A stretch of 64,000 nucleotides of DNA from Jannaschia helgolandensis (GTDB taxonomy: Bacteria > Pseudomonadota > Alphaproteobacteria > Rhodobacterales > Rhodobacteraceae): the NCBI RefSeq assembly GCF_900109285.1, contig NZ_FNZQ01000004.1, positions 186,001 through 250,000 on the forward strand. Reading direction: 5' to 3'. The position numbers and the translations under genes are program-made. A model generated the notes under the pieces. It worked only from the letters and a program-made list of their open reading frames with translations. It ran no database searches and was not told the origin of the DNA. Shown piece by piece: positions 15,134 through 23,847 of the stretch; position 1 is the first letter of the stretch; the number at the start of each line of letters is the position of its first letter.

Positions 15134-16495
15134 TCATTTGGCTGGAGGTGGAAATCGAGCTTCGATCCGAAGACCCGGTTGATTGTCTGAAACCTCAAGG
15201 TTCGCATGATGAAGTTCCGCGATCGCTTTGCACAGGCTCAACCCCAAACCGTTGCCCCCTGTCGTCCGGCTTTTCTCGCCGCGATAAAAGCGTCTGAACA
15301 CCTTTTCACGATCTTGGGGCGCGATTCCGGTACCAGTGTCAGAAACACTGAGAACGGGACATTCATCCATGTATGAGGTCGCCAGTGTTATCGTTGTGCC
15401 TTTGGGGGTATGCCGCAACGCGTTTTCAGCAAGATTGGAAATCAGCTGCATCAAAAGGTCGGGGTCGCCCAAAACGACGACAGGTTGATCCGACACCTTA
15501 AGATCAAGTTTTTGTCCGCCGTCCTCTGCCGAAGGTTCGAACGCTTCGTAAACGTTTGTGAGGAGGCTTCGCAGGTCGGTGCGCTGAAAACGCTCGCGCC
15601 GATCCCCCGCTTCTATCTGAGCAATCCGTAAAAGCGCATTGAAGGTGCTGATGATATCCTCGGTCTGTTCCAGCGCGATAACGGCGTCCTGGGGATTTAT
15701 GACCTGCTGGCCGGACATCTTCTCAAGGCGCTGCCGCAAACGTTGTAAGGGTGTGCGAAGATCATGTGCGATGTCGCTGGAAATCTGGATCTGACTTTCC
15801 ATCAGGTTTTCAAGCTGTTCCAAGGTGTCGTTGATGCTGATGGAGACGCGTGACAAATCATCGATCGATGTAGCATCGGTCGGGATACGCGCAGCAAGCT
15901 GGCCCGCCGCCACCTGTTCCATGGTACCTGAGATCGCTTCAATCCTGCGCTCCGTCAGGCGGCCGACCCAAACACCCGCAAACGTGCCGAATGCCATGAT
16001 AAGAATGAAACCTGCGACCAGCGTGATGCCAAGTGCCTCCAGAACCTCGGCTATGACATGGTTTCCAGTTCCTTGTAGCAGCGTATACGGACCAATGTTG
16101 CTTTGCGCGATCCAGTAACCAGAGACTTCGTCTGAATGCTCGCCCTCAATATCAACTCTGTCGGCTGGGATGTATCCCTCGGACACCGCCCCTTCCATTG
16201 CGTAAACATTACCTGCCAGTATTGTTCCGTCCGGGCCAAGTAGCTGAAAAATGCGTGCATTCTCGAAATTGACATCGGCCATGACATCGACGCTCTTGAC
16301 CAGCTCTTGAATGCCGTTTTTGTCATAGATTTCAGCAAGGATTATTATATCCGAGGACATCTGATCGTGCAGCCAGTCGCGGACCTCGTAGTTAGTGAAC
16401 CAATAGGCACCAACGAAGATGACAGCCGACAAGACAGAATAAAGGAATGCGAACTGCAGCGACAGTCGCAGCGATGTCCGGCCAAGCCTAAGCAT
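15134..16495 (-). CDS. Sensor histidine kinase, envelope two-component system 1
   Basis: A 453-aa inner-membrane kinase: transmembrane segment about 12-33, periplasmic loop of about 125 residues, second transmembrane segment about 160-185, HAMP, DHp domain with His244 (SSDIAHDLRTPLQRL) and an HATPase domain with the N box (SNLAENALRHTP), G1 (DTGTGIAP) and G2 (GNGLGLSLCKA). Its start overlaps the end of the response regulator gene, so the two form one operon. The class resembles QseC/PmrB-type sensors. Its periplasmic ligand is unknown. Confidence 0.9.
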   Translation of the reverse strand: MLRLGRTSLRLSLQFAFLYSVLSAVIFVGAYWFTNYEVRDWLHDQMSSDIIILAEIYDKNGIQELVKSVDVMADVNFENARIFQLLGPDGTILAGNVYAMEGAVSEGYIPADRVDIEGEHSDEVSGYWIAQSNIGPYTLLQGTGNHVIAEVLEALGITLVAGFILIMAFGTFAGVWVGRLTERRIEAISGTMEQVAAGQLAARIPTDATSIDDLSRVSISINDTLEQLENLMESQIQISSDIAHDLRTPLQRLRQRLEKMSGQQVINPQDAVIALEQTEDIISTFNALLRIAQIEAGDRRERFQRTDLRSLLTNVYEAFEPSAEDGGQKLDLKVSDQPVVVLGDPDLLMQLISNLAENALRHTPKGTTITLATSYMDECPVLSVSDTGTGIAPQDREKVFRRFYRGEKSRTTGGNGLGLSLCKAIAELHHANLEVSDNQPGLRIEARFPPPAK

Positions 16496-17159
16496 GCATG
16501 CTGTATCCGGACCCGCGCACGGTATGGATCAATTGCCGGTCAAAGGATTTGTCGACCTTGTTCCTGAGCCTTGAGATGTGGGTTTCCACGACATTCGTCT
16601 TCGGATCGAAGTGGAAATCCCACACGCCTTCAAGCAGCATCGTCCGTGTAACCACCCGTTCGGCATTGCGCATAAGATAGACCAGCAGCCGGAACTCACG
16701 TGGCTGAATCTGGATCGGAGCCCCTGCCCTGACAACTGTGTGCTTGATCAGATCGACTTCCAGATCGGCAAGCTGCAATCTTGTCTCTTCGGTTTGCATC
16801 GGGGGTCTGCGTGCCAACGCCGTAAGGCGGGCAGAGAGTTCCGAAAATGCGAAGGGCTTCACCAGGTAGTCGTCTGCACCGGCTTCCAGACCATCGACCC
16901 TGTCGTTTATGCCGCCCATGGCGCTCAAAATGATGATTGGCGTGGCGACATCCGCGCTGCGGATCGACTTGACCAACGACAATCCATCCAGTCCCGGCAA
17001 CATCCGGTCGATGACCATGACGTCAAAATCGCTGTCGAGCGCGCTGAGAAATCCGGTCTTACCATCTGCTGCCCGTTCGAACATATGCCCAAGCTCCCGC
17101 AGGCTTGAGCAGATGTAGTCGGCAGTTTCTTGATCATCTTCCACGATCAGGACGCGCAT
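16488..17159 (-). CDS. OmpR-family response regulator, system 1
   Basis: A 223-aa protein with a receiver domain (acidic pair 8-9, phospho-acceptor Asp51 in VIDRMLPGLDG, conserved Lys near 101 in LVKPFAF) and an OmpR-type winged helix (QPREFRLLVYLMRNA to the C-terminus). The start MRVLIVED at 17159 is preferred; an in-frame ATG 39 bases upstream would add a non-conserved extension. A candidate binding site (17224-17240) lies between it and the divergent glycosyltransferase operon. Confidence 0.9.
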   Translation of the reverse strand: MRVLIVEDDQETADYICSSLRELGHMFERAADGKTGFLSALDSDFDVMVIDRMLPGLDGLSLVKSIRSADVATPIIILSAMGGINDRVDGLEAGADDYLVKPFAFSELSARLTALARRPPMQTEETRLQLADLEVDLIKHTVVRAGAPIQIQPREFRLLVYLMRNAERVVTRTMLLEGVWDFHFDPKTNVVETHISRLRNKVDKSFDRQLIHTVRGSGYSMHA

Positions 17160-17223
17160 AGAGCTCACTTTCGAATTGTGTTTCGAGATTACTTCCAAAA
17201 TTCTCGATCCACCATGGTCGCCA

Positions 17224-17241
17224 CATTACCAATCGGTATAG
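17224..17241. promoter_or_regulatory. Candidate response-regulator site in the divergent promoter (site 1)
   Basis: CATTAC-CAATCG-GTATAG. It lies 65 bases from the response regulator start on one side and about 65 bases from the glycosyltransferase start on the other, so one site could serve both. It shares TTAC-N6-GTA with the sites at 22547, 23090, 23774, 25419 and 26191. Confidence 0.5.
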
Positions 17242-17305
17242 ACACGACCACCAGCAGGCCAGATCGGCTGCCTTAATCGAGAGCTTGAAGCTCCAAGAGG
17301 CAGAC

Positions 17306-18832
17306 ATGGTCACGCTCGATACCAATATCCCAATCCAACCTCGCTCGATTGGGATTCCTCGCCCTTTCAGGCTTTCGATGTCAGATCGCAGATTTCTTCT
17401 CGCGGCGCTTTGTACGCTGCTGGCCATCCGCGTCCTGTTCATGTTGTGGCTGCCTTTCACGGACACGACAGAGGCGCGTTACGCCGAGATAGCACGAAAA
17501 ATGATCGAGACGGGGGACTGGATCACGCCTCAATTTGATTACGGCATTCCCTTCTGGGGCAAACCGCCGCTGCACACATGGCTTTCCGCTCTTGGCATGC
17601 AGATATTCGGTATTGGAGGTTTTGGCGCACGTATCTTCATATTCCTGTCGGGGCTGACGGTTCTCGGCTTGACTGGCAGATTCATGAAACGGCAAACGGG
17701 CGCAGACCAAGCACTTGTCGTGATGGTCGTGCTGTTTTCGTCGATCCTGTTCTTCGGGGCCTCGGCATTTGTCATGACCGATATGGTCATGACACTTGGC
17801 ACAACGCTGAGCATGGTCGCTTTCTACACTCTTGTGACCGATCGCCGCGGCGGCGGGATTGTCTGGGGACACCTGTTCTTTGTCGGGTTGGCTATCGGAT
17901 TGCTGGCAAAAGGGCCCGTCGCGTCTGTTTTGACGCTGATGCCAATCGGGCTTTGGCTACTGATCGGACGCCGCTGGTCTCTGCTGGCGGCGCTTCCATG
18001 GCTGTCCGGGACAGTACTGCTTTTGGCGCTGACGCTGCCGTGGTATGCCGCCGCAGAGCTGAAAACACCGGGTTTTCTGCGCTATTTCATCATCGGCGAA
18101 CACTTTGAGCGCTTCACCGTATCAAACTGGCAAGGTGACCTCTACGGCGCCGGGCACGCACGGGCGAAGGGCCTCATATGGTTCTACTGGCTTGGTGCAT
18201 TCCTGCCGTGGACACTGTTTGCAGGCTGGCTGCTTTTGCGCGCGAAGAACGTGGTGGCGGTCATCAAGGCAGACAATCGCGGCTGGCACAGCTATCTTCT
18301 GCTCTGGGCGATCGCGCCAATGCTCCTCTTCACGCCTGCTGCCAACATTCTTGAAGCGTATGTCTTGCCGGGTATTCCGGCAACGATCCTATTGCTGGTG
18401 TCCCTTTGGTCCTCGGTTCAAGGATCACCTGGAAATGGTACCAAAGCGATATTCGGCCTTTGTGTAGGCGCCGCCACGGCATTGTTTCTTGCTCTCACGA
18501 TTCTTGCTCATTTCGCTCCGGACACACTGAACTTGAAGTCGCAAGAGGCGCTGGTCGAGCAGGCTGCACAGATCGATCCGGATATGCGTCTGACCTATTG
18601 GGGCAAGCGCAGCTACTCCGCTGAATTCTACACAAGCGGCCAAGCGCAGGTGGCCACAGACCCGCAAAGCCTAAAGGCGCTTGCCTTCAATAATGTCAGG
18701 GATGCCGTCGCGGTGCGGCGCGATGCACTCGACGAAGTCTCGGCAATTCTGGGCGAAAGTTTCGTAAATCTTGGACAGTTTGGGCGCGACTTCCTTCTTG
18801 TTGAAGCGGATGCCTCAGGAGCAAAGCCATGA
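17306..18832 (+). CDS. ArnT-like membrane glycosyltransferase (PMT/GT83 family)
   Basis: A 508-aa polytopic membrane protein with about 12 hydrophobic segments. The N-terminal region has the family's catalytic loop pattern: TEARYAEIARKMIETGDWI followed by F-D-Y-G-I-P-F-W-G-K-P-P-L-H-T-W, typical of lipid-linked sugar transferases such as ArnT. AGAGG five bases before ATG 17306 fixes the start. It would transfer a sugar from undecaprenyl phosphate to lipid A or another envelope acceptor on the periplasmic side. The four-base overlap with the GT2 gene and GtrA downstream make a three-gene lipid-sugar operon. Confidence 0.85.
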   Translation: MVTLDTNIPIQPRSIGIPRPFRLSMSDRRFLLAALCTLLAIRVLFMLWLPFTDTTEARYAEIARKMIETGDWITPQFDYGIPFWGKPPLHTWLSALGMQIFGIGGFGARIFIFLSGLTVLGLTGRFMKRQTGADQALVVMVVLFSSILFFGASAFVMTDMVMTLGTTLSMVAFYTLVTDRRGGGIVWGHLFFVGLAIGLLAKGPVASVLTLMPIGLWLLIGRRWSLLAALPWLSGTVLLLALTLPWYAAAELKTPGFLRYFIIGEHFERFTVSNWQGDLYGAGHARAKGLIWFYWLGAFLPWTLFAGWLLLRAKNVVAVIKADNRGWHSYLLLWAIAPMLLFTPAANILEAYVLPGIPATILLLVSLWSSVQGSPGNGTKAIFGLCVGAATALFLALTILAHFAPDTLNLKSQEALVEQAAQIDPDMRLTYWGKRSYSAEFYTSGQAQVATDPQSLKALAFNNVRDAVAVRRDALDEVSAILGESFVNLGQFGRDFLLVEADASGAKP

Positions 18833-19824
18833 AACTGGCCACAATGCCGATACACGACATTCAGGCAGTCCCGGCGCCTGTAAATGTGCCAGAGCTTTCC
18901 TTTGTAATCCCAGCCTTCAACGAGGAAGAAAACATCGCGGAGACGATCCGACGCGTCAATGATGAGGCCCGGACATTGGTACGGTCCCACGAAATTATCG
19001 TGGTGGACGATGGAAGCTCGGACAGCACATTCGAGAGAGCGAAGAAGGCCACGGGCCACATTCCTCTGCGTATCCTGCGACTGTCGCGCAACTTCGGAAA
19101 GGAACAGGCGATCATGGCCGGGCTTGTGGCTTCGACGGGTTCCGGGGTGGTGATCCTTGACGCCGACCTGCAGGAGCCGCTGTGCCATCTTGCTACCATG
19201 CTGCAGCACCGGGCCGAAGGGTTCGAGGTTGTCTATGCAGTGCGCGCACACCGGGACGATGAGCCCTGTCTGAAGCGTTTCTTCAGCGGCGTTTTCTACA
19301 AATTGCTAAACTTGGGAACCGAAGCCGATATTCCGGCGGACGCGCGCGATTTCAGATTGATGGATCGCCGCGTAGTGGATGCGCTGTGTGCCCTGCCCGA
19401 ACGAAACCGCTTCATGAAAGGTCTGTACGGCTGGGTCGGCTTTCGCTCCAAAGCCATACCGATCGAGTTGGAGCAGCGCACAGGCGGAACGTCCAAGTTC
19501 GGCTTTCGAAACCTTTTGACGCTAGGTCTAACCGGTTTGACGTCCTTCACCAGTTGGCCTTTGCGGGTCTGGACCTTGATCGGCATGAGCGTCGCCGCGC
19601 TTTCTATTCTGTACGGGTTCTGGATCGCTGCGAAGACGATGATCTTCGGAGTCGATGTGCCCGGCTGGTCAACGCTCGCGGTTGCGGTGTTCCTGTTGGG
19701 GGGCGTGCAGCTTATTTCGATCGGGGTGCTTGGTGAATATCTGGCCCGCGTCTTTACCGAGGTCAAAGGACGCCCGGGGTTTATAATCGCGGAAACGCAC
19801 AGTCTGATTAAGGATCAAAGATGA
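18829..19824 (+). CDS. GT2 family glycosyltransferase (ArnC/DPM1-like)
   Basis: A 331-aa enzyme. Residues 20-250 form a GT-A fold: SFVIPAFNEEENI at the N-terminus, VVDDGSSDST for nucleotide-sugar binding, and the metal-binding DADLQEPL. Two C-terminal transmembrane segments (about 245-270 and 283-305) anchor it. This is the architecture of polyprenyl-phosphate sugar transferases, which make the lipid-linked donor used by ArnT-type enzymes. Start and stop codons overlap its neighbours by four bases on both sides, showing tight coupling with the ArnT-like and GtrA genes. Confidence 0.9.
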   Translation: MKLATMPIHDIQAVPAPVNVPELSFVIPAFNEEENIAETIRRVNDEARTLVRSHEIIVVDDGSSDSTFERAKKATGHIPLRILRLSRNFGKEQAIMAGLVASTGSGVVILDADLQEPLCHLATMLQHRAEGFEVVYAVRAHRDDEPCLKRFFSGVFYKLLNLGTEADIPADARDFRLMDRRVVDALCALPERNRFMKGLYGWVGFRSKAIPIELEQRTGGTSKFGFRNLLTLGLTGLTSFTSWPLRVWTLIGMSVAALSILYGFWIAAKTMIFGVDVPGWSTLAVAVFLLGGVQLISIGVLGEYLARVFTEVKGRPGFIIAETHSLIKDQR

Positions 19825-20234
19825 TGCTGAATCAGTTCCTGAGGTTTGGATTTGTCGGGGTGCTTGCAACAGCTGTCCATATGCTCATCGGCGCGACGCT
19901 TATCCATTCTGGTTGGTCCGCACTGTCTGCCAACCCGGTTTCGTTTCTGATCGCGTTTGGAGTCAGTTTCATGGGTCACTACGGTTTTTCCTTTTCCGAT
20001 CAGGAAAAGGAGATAACGACCTCCCTGAAACGTTTCGCATTGGTAGCATTTGGCGGGTTCATCGTGAACGAAGCGCTCCTCGCCGTGCTGGTATGGACTA
20101 GCCTCCTGCCCCAGATATCATCACTGATCCTTTCCACCGGCATTGCCGCCATAGTGACCTTCTTCGCCAGCCGGAATTGGGCGTTTCGGCGATTGTCGAA
20201 AGATCCCGCCCCGCGAATGCACCTCGGGCGATGA
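19821..20234 (+). CDS. GtrA-family lipid-linked sugar flippase
   Basis: A 137-aa protein with four transmembrane segments (about 10-30, 38-56, 70-92 and 100-120) and the GtrA-type N-terminus LRFGFVGVLATAVH and C-terminal block FFASRNWAFRR. GtrA-like proteins move undecaprenyl-phosphate-sugars across the inner membrane. Order flippase after lipid-sugar synthase and transferase completes a pathway for decorating an envelope glycolipid. Confidence 0.88.
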   Translation: MMLNQFLRFGFVGVLATAVHMLIGATLIHSGWSALSANPVSFLIAFGVSFMGHYGFSFSDQEKEITTSLKRFALVAFGGFIVNEALLAVLVWTSLLPQISSLILSTGIAAIVTFFASRNWAFRRLSKDPAPRMHLGR

Positions 20235-20449
20235 AAGGTTCAACCCAAGGGTCGCGAGTGGTCACCGAAAGACGCTTTTCAAACGCAAACCCGGCGACGT
20301 CCACAGGGTACAGGTCTTTGACATGACCGACGAAACTATCGGACGCATACGGCGCTTGTCAGCGAATGTGATCGCGTTCAATCCGGCCTCTCGCATATCT
20401 GCTCTGCTTTCAACTTCGCCGCGAACCGGCAGTGACGGTCTGTGCATTT

Positions 20450-21829
20450 TCAGCCGGGCGCATTTGATGCCTTAGGAAAAGTGAGCTTGATAAGCAAACC
20501 GGGGTTGTTTGAGCCAAGTTCGAGCTTTGCATCATGCAAATCGGCGATCACGGAAACCAGGCTAAGGCCCAGACCATTTCCTGATGTGGTCCGACTCCGC
20601 TCCAGCCGGTAGAGCCTTCGCAACACGTTCTCGCGTTCTTCGACTGGGATACCGGGGCCATTATCGGCAACAGTAAGTTCTATGCGTGAGTGGCTCGCCT
20701 GAACAGCAACCCTGATGGCTGATCCTGTCGGCGTATGGCGCAGAGCGTTTTCAATCAGATTTGCAAGAACCTGACCAAGCAAACCTTTTTCACCTGAAAC
20801 GATTGCGGTTCCCTGCCCCGGCAGATCGGACTCGATCCGATGATTGGATTCATCAGCTGAAGGTTCGTAGACCTCGACGAAGGTCGCAGCCAGTGCTCCC
20901 AGATCGACCGGTTGGAACCTGTTCTTCGGACTACCGCCTTCGATCTGTGCGATTTGCAACAAGGACTGAAAGGTCGCGACGATGCCGGTTGTCTCCTGAC
21001 CCGCTTCATCCAGGATGGTTTCAAGCTTGTCAGGCAGGTTCGGCAGTTCTCTGGCCCGGTTCAGAAGGACAGCAACCCTTTGGATCGGAGTCTTGAGATC
21101 ATGCGCGATATCAGCAGAGACCTGCCGTAGCGCATTGACGGACGATTGCTGTGCGGCAGCCATTCGATCCACCTGCTCGGCAATGGAAGACAGATCATCT
21201 TCGCGCCCGGCCGTGTTCTTGACCCGCGCAGACAGGTCCCCGTGGGTGAGTTGCTTCAAGGTTTGGCCGACGGCTTCGATGCGTCGACCGCTGCGGCGGG
21301 AAATTATCAACCCGGCCGCAAGTGCGATGGCGGTTGTGGGCAGGACACTGAGAAGAAGAATATAGAGGAAAAGTTCCTCCAAATCCTCGATCTGCGAGCG
21401 ACTGTTGGCAACCGTCAACTGGCCACCATAGAGGTTGGCGGTCAAAGCAAGATACGGACCTTCAGGAAGGTTTTCTCCATCGGGAAAGGAAAGCACGCCG
21501 AAGCCCTCGCTGGAGCGTGCGATCATCGCGTTACCATAGTATTTTCCGTCAGCAGTCAGGTAGCTGAGAATTCGTCGTTCCGGATCCGTTACCGCGGCTT
21601 CGGCTGCTATCAACTGGGCGACCGCCCCGGCCGAAGGGGCTGCCTGAAATCCGGCCAGGTCCTGACGCAGATCAGTTTCCATTGTTTTGCTGAATGAATC
21701 CCGGATGACCAAGTATGATGCACCGAGACTGAGAAGACTTACAAACGCGAACAGCAGAACAAGAGCAAGGGCGAGGCGCAACGGTGTAGACCGTAGCAAG
21801 GCCTGCGTTCTCTCTTTGAAAGTTGTCAT
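20450..21829 (-). CDS. Sensor histidine kinase, envelope two-component system 2
   Basis: A 459-aa kinase with the same layout as the one at 15134-16495: transmembrane segment about 17-42, a roughly 110-residue periplasmic loop, second transmembrane segment about 152-177, HAMP, His243 (SADIAHDLKTPIQRV), N box (NLIENALRHTPTG), G1 (DNGPGIP) and G2 (GNGLGLSLVS). Its start overlaps the stop of the response regulator gene. Likeness to system 1 in the catalytic region suggests an ancient duplication, while the periplasmic loops differ and may sense different signals. The 215 bases to its right-hand neighbour GtrA contain nothing I can name. Confidence 0.9.
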   Translation of the reverse strand: MTTFKERTQALLRSTPLRLALALVLLFAFVSLLSLGASYLVIRDSFSKTMETDLRQDLAGFQAAPSAGAVAQLIAAEAAVTDPERRILSYLTADGKYYGNAMIARSSEGFGVLSFPDGENLPEGPYLALTANLYGGQLTVANSRSQIEDLEELFLYILLLSVLPTTAIALAAGLIISRRSGRRIEAVGQTLKQLTHGDLSARVKNTAGREDDLSSIAEQVDRMAAAQQSSVNALRQVSADIAHDLKTPIQRVAVLLNRARELPNLPDKLETILDEAGQETTGIVATFQSLLQIAQIEGGSPKNRFQPVDLGALAATFVEVYEPSADESNHRIESDLPGQGTAIVSGEKGLLGQVLANLIENALRHTPTGSAIRVAVQASHSRIELTVADNGPGIPVEERENVLRRLYRLERSRTTSGNGLGLSLVSVIADLHDAKLELGSNNPGLLIKLTFPKASNAPG

Positions 21830-22497
21830 TCTTCGATCCGGTAGCCGGACCCTCTGACCGTCTTGATCAGCTCTGTTTCAAATGGTCTGTCGACCTTTGC
21901 GCGCAACCGGCTGATGTGTGTTTCCACCACGTTCGTTTGCGGGTCAAAGCTGATATCCCAGACCGCTTCCAGCAGCATGGTCCGGGTCTGCACCCTTCCC
22001 TTGCGGCGAAGAAGATGTTCGAGAAGCGCGAATTCCCTTGGCAAGAGATCAATATGCTGTCCCCCGCGCGTCACCTTGCGTCGCATAAGATCCATTTCCA
22101 GATCACCGGCGCGCAAGACTATTTCATCCTGTGTCGCACGCGGGCGACGGGCCAGTGCCGCGACACGAGCCGACAGCTCGCCGAACGCAAAAGGTTTCAC
22201 GAGATAATCGTCGCCGCCTGCATTCAGGCCCTCGATCCGGTCATCGACGCCTCCCAAAGAGGTCAGGAACAGAACAGGTGTCTGATTTTTGGCGCCGCGC
22301 ATGGTTTTCACAACCGACACGCCGTCTAGCCCAGGCAGCATCCGATCAACGATCAGTATGTCATAGTCGGTCGTGCTGGCCTGTAAAAGCGCATCCTTGC
22401 CGTCAGTCATCAAATCGACCGTATGGCCTTCTTCCCGAAGACCTTCGGCAACGTAGTTGCCTGTCGTTCTGTCGTCTTCGATGACAAGAATTTTCAT
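21826..22497 (-). CDS. OmpR-family response regulator, system 2
   Basis: A 223-aa protein with the same length and layout as the regulator of system 1: acidic pair 8-9, phospho-acceptor Asp51 (IVDRMLPGLDG), conserved Lys in LVKPFAF, and a C-terminal winged helix (PREFALLEHLLRRKGR onwards). A variant of the shared motif lies 50-67 bases upstream of the start, consistent with autoregulation. The upstream gene encodes a PepSY-like periplasmic protein, a frequent target or partner of such systems. Confidence 0.9.
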   Translation of the reverse strand: MKILVIEDDRTTGNYVAEGLREEGHTVDLMTDGKDALLQASTTDYDILIVDRMLPGLDGVSVVKTMRGAKNQTPVLFLTSLGGVDDRIEGLNAGGDDYLVKPFAFGELSARVAALARRPRATQDEIVLRAGDLEMDLMRRKVTRGGQHIDLLPREFALLEHLLRRKGRVQTRTMLLEAVWDISFDPQTNVVETHISRLRAKVDRPFETELIKTVRGSGYRIEE

Positions 22498-22516
22498 AAT
22501 GCACTTCCATGATCTT

Positions 22517-22543
22517 CTGGTGGCCCCGAAACGAGGCCACCAG
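22517..22543 (-). terminator. Stem-loop between PepSY-like gene and response regulator 2
   Basis: A nine-base inverted repeat (22517-22525 and 22535-22543) lies after the PepSY-like gene on the minus strand. There is no clear T run, so it may be a weak terminator or an RNA-stabilising hairpin that lowers read-through into the regulator genes. Confidence 0.45.
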
Positions 22544-22546
22544 CAT

Positions 22547-22564
22547 TCTTACATCTTTATCAGA
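22547..22564. promoter_or_regulatory. Candidate response-regulator site (site 4, weak)
   Basis: TCTTAC-ATCTTT-ATCAGA. It is the least conserved member of the set, but its first half and spacer (TTACATCTTT) are identical to site 2 at 23090. It lies 50 bases upstream of response regulator 2. Confidence 0.3.
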
Positions 22565-22574
22565 TGTCTGCGAC

Positions 22575-23006
22575 TTACTTGTCGTCGTCGGCTTCGTTGT
22601 CGCCGTCATCGTCAGATTCGTTGTCGCCGTCATCGTCGGCTTCGTTGTCGCCATCATCGCCGTCATCGCCATCATCGTCATTATCGTGGACATCGACGGC
22701 CATCGACCCGTCGGCGAGAGTGTATTGTACCTCTTGCTTCGAGCTGTCGGGCATCACGACTTCGAACTCCACAACACCGTTGCCCTTGGTTTCGTCATCG
22801 AACTCGGCTTCCATGACCTTGCCGCCGGTCTTGGTTTCGACATCCGCCACGACAGCTGCGACTTCAGGGTTGGCTGTCAGAAACTGCTGAAGTTCCTCAG
22901 CCGATTTTGCGTCGGAGTTTTCGGCGGCATATGCCATCGATCCTGCAAAGACCGAGAGGCCGACAAGACCGGAGGTGGCAGCGAGTGCGAGTTTGTTGCG
23001 TTTCAT
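22575..23006 (-). CDS. Periplasmic PepSY-like protein with acidic repeat tail
   Basis: A 143-aa precursor; AAGGAG six bases before ATG 23006 fixes the start. Residues 1-28 are a signal peptide ending AMAYAAE-like. Residues 30-105 resemble a PepSY domain (helix AEELQQFLTANPEVAAVVAD, then beta strands). Residues 107-143 are almost only Asp, Glu, Gly and Asn, with three near-copies of GDNE(A/S)DDD. Such a tail should bind divalent cations or cationic peptides. It is encoded next to an envelope two-component system and has a candidate regulator site upstream. Confidence 0.8.
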   Translation of the reverse strand: MKRNKLALAATSGLVGLSVFAGSMAYAAENSDAKSAEELQQFLTANPEVAAVVADVETKTGGKVMEAEFDDETKGNGVVEFEVVMPDSSKQEVQYTLADGSMAVDVHDNDDDGDDGDDGDNEADDDGDNESDDDGDNEADDDK

Positions 23007-23069
23007 GTTCGTCTCCTTGGTGCTGGGCGGGACCATCCCGTCCGATGAGACAGATCTATGGAGCGACAT

Positions 23070-23433
23070 TCTCGTTCGACTGACCGTTGCATTACATCTT
23101 TGTTAGGTTCGATCGGACTGCCAGACGTCCATTCGTCATGCACGGGGACTGGGGTGAACTGATCGAATGCTGGCTCTGGCGGGCTTGACGGATAAATCCG
23201 GCATGACTTGCTGACACACTCATGAGGTCATCGGTCGGCATTTCCGGGCGGTCGAGCGACGATCCGCATTCTGCCCGAGATGAAAATAGGGGCAATGTGA
23301 TGCTGATGTGAGGGGCAGGCAGCGAAGTCGGAAAATGCCGGGCCATCAAGATATTGAGCAACTATCGGCTCTGTACAACTCAGGAACATCAAAGTCCGGT
23401 GGCTGATCGAGTTTGCTGCCTTGGGTTTATAAT
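23070..23433. other. Intergenic stretch upstream of the PepSY-like gene
   Basis: About 360 bases with no convincing gene. The part nearest the PepSY-like gene carries the candidate regulator site at 23090-23107 and must hold its promoter. Reading frames of 75-90 codons on the minus strand lack ribosome binding sites and recognisable products. Confidence 0.5.
23090..23107. promoter_or_regulatory. Candidate response-regulator site upstream of PepSY-like gene (site 2)
   Basis: CATTAC-ATCTTT-GTTAGG, 84 bases before the start codon of the PepSY-like gene. It matches the shared motif in the whole first half and in GT of the second. Confidence 0.5.
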
Positions 23434-23470
23434 AAAAAATGGCAACGGCTGGTAACCCCATGCCGTTGCC
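23434..23470 (-). terminator. Rho-independent terminator of the 72-aa gene
   Basis: A perfect nine-base inverted repeat (23441-23449 and 23462-23470). On the minus strand it is followed by a run of six T. It starts 19 bases after the stop of the small membrane-protein gene at 23489. Confidence 0.88.
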
Positions 23471-23488
23471 TTGTCGTCAGACTGGTTC

Positions 23489-23707
23489 TCAGGCGGATGC
23501 AGGCTGACCCTCGAAAGTTTCGTCCTGTACTGTTTCAGCGCGTTTTTCAGCCTCCGCTATGATCCGTGGTCCCGCCAATCGCAGCGCCAGCGCAAAGGCG
23601 CCACCCAGGACGATCGCAAAGCCTACAGCAATGATACCGAAGCCGAATCCGGCGAATAAGATCACGGCCACGAGCGCGCTTGCCAGCAATGATTTGATGC
23701 GTTCCAT
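23489..23707 (-). CDS. Small membrane protein, 72 aa
   Basis: Residues 6-47 form a hydrophobic hairpin of two transmembrane segments rich in Gly, Ala and Phe, followed by a short charged cytoplasmic tail. Family not recognised. A good terminator follows, and the best copy of the shared regulator motif (a perfect palindrome) lies 67-86 bases upstream, so it is likely a single-gene unit of the envelope-stress regulon. Confidence 0.65.
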   Translation of the reverse strand: MERIKSLLASALVAVILFAGFGFGIIAVGFAIVLGGAFALALRLAGPRIIAEAEKRAETVQDETFEGQPASA

Positions 23708-23773
23708 GTGTCAGGTCTCCTTGTTCCTTGTGAAAGGAATATGGGTCGCATCACGGACCGCGTCCTGTCGGTG

Positions 23774-23793
23774 GCATTACAACGATGTAATGC
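23774..23793. promoter_or_regulatory. Candidate response-regulator site, perfect palindrome (site 3)
   Basis: GCATTAC-AACGAT-GTAATGC is a perfect 7+7 inverted repeat with a six-base centre and the best member of the motif set. It lies between the 72-aa gene (start 23707) and the end of the DUF502 gene, so it can act only on the former. Confidence 0.6.
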
Positions 23794-23847
23794 TTCGACG
23801 CTTCCAACTTCGAAACGCCCACACGCTGTCTCAGGCGAACGAAAATC

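Noticed and set aside
20235-20449. A minus-strand ORF (20262-20447) between gtrA and the kinase gene
   Set aside because: About 60 codons, no ribosome binding site, and no recognisable family; left as unassigned intergenic sequence.
22590-22690. CRISPR-like or tandem DNA repeat array
   Set aside because: The short repeats are codons of the acidic protein tail (GDNE/DDD) and have no spacer structure.
22457-22816. Plus-strand ORFs rich in Arg/His or Ser opposite the PepSY-like gene
   Set aside because: They are the complement of the Asp-rich repeat; the minus-strand frame has a signal peptide and ribosome binding site.
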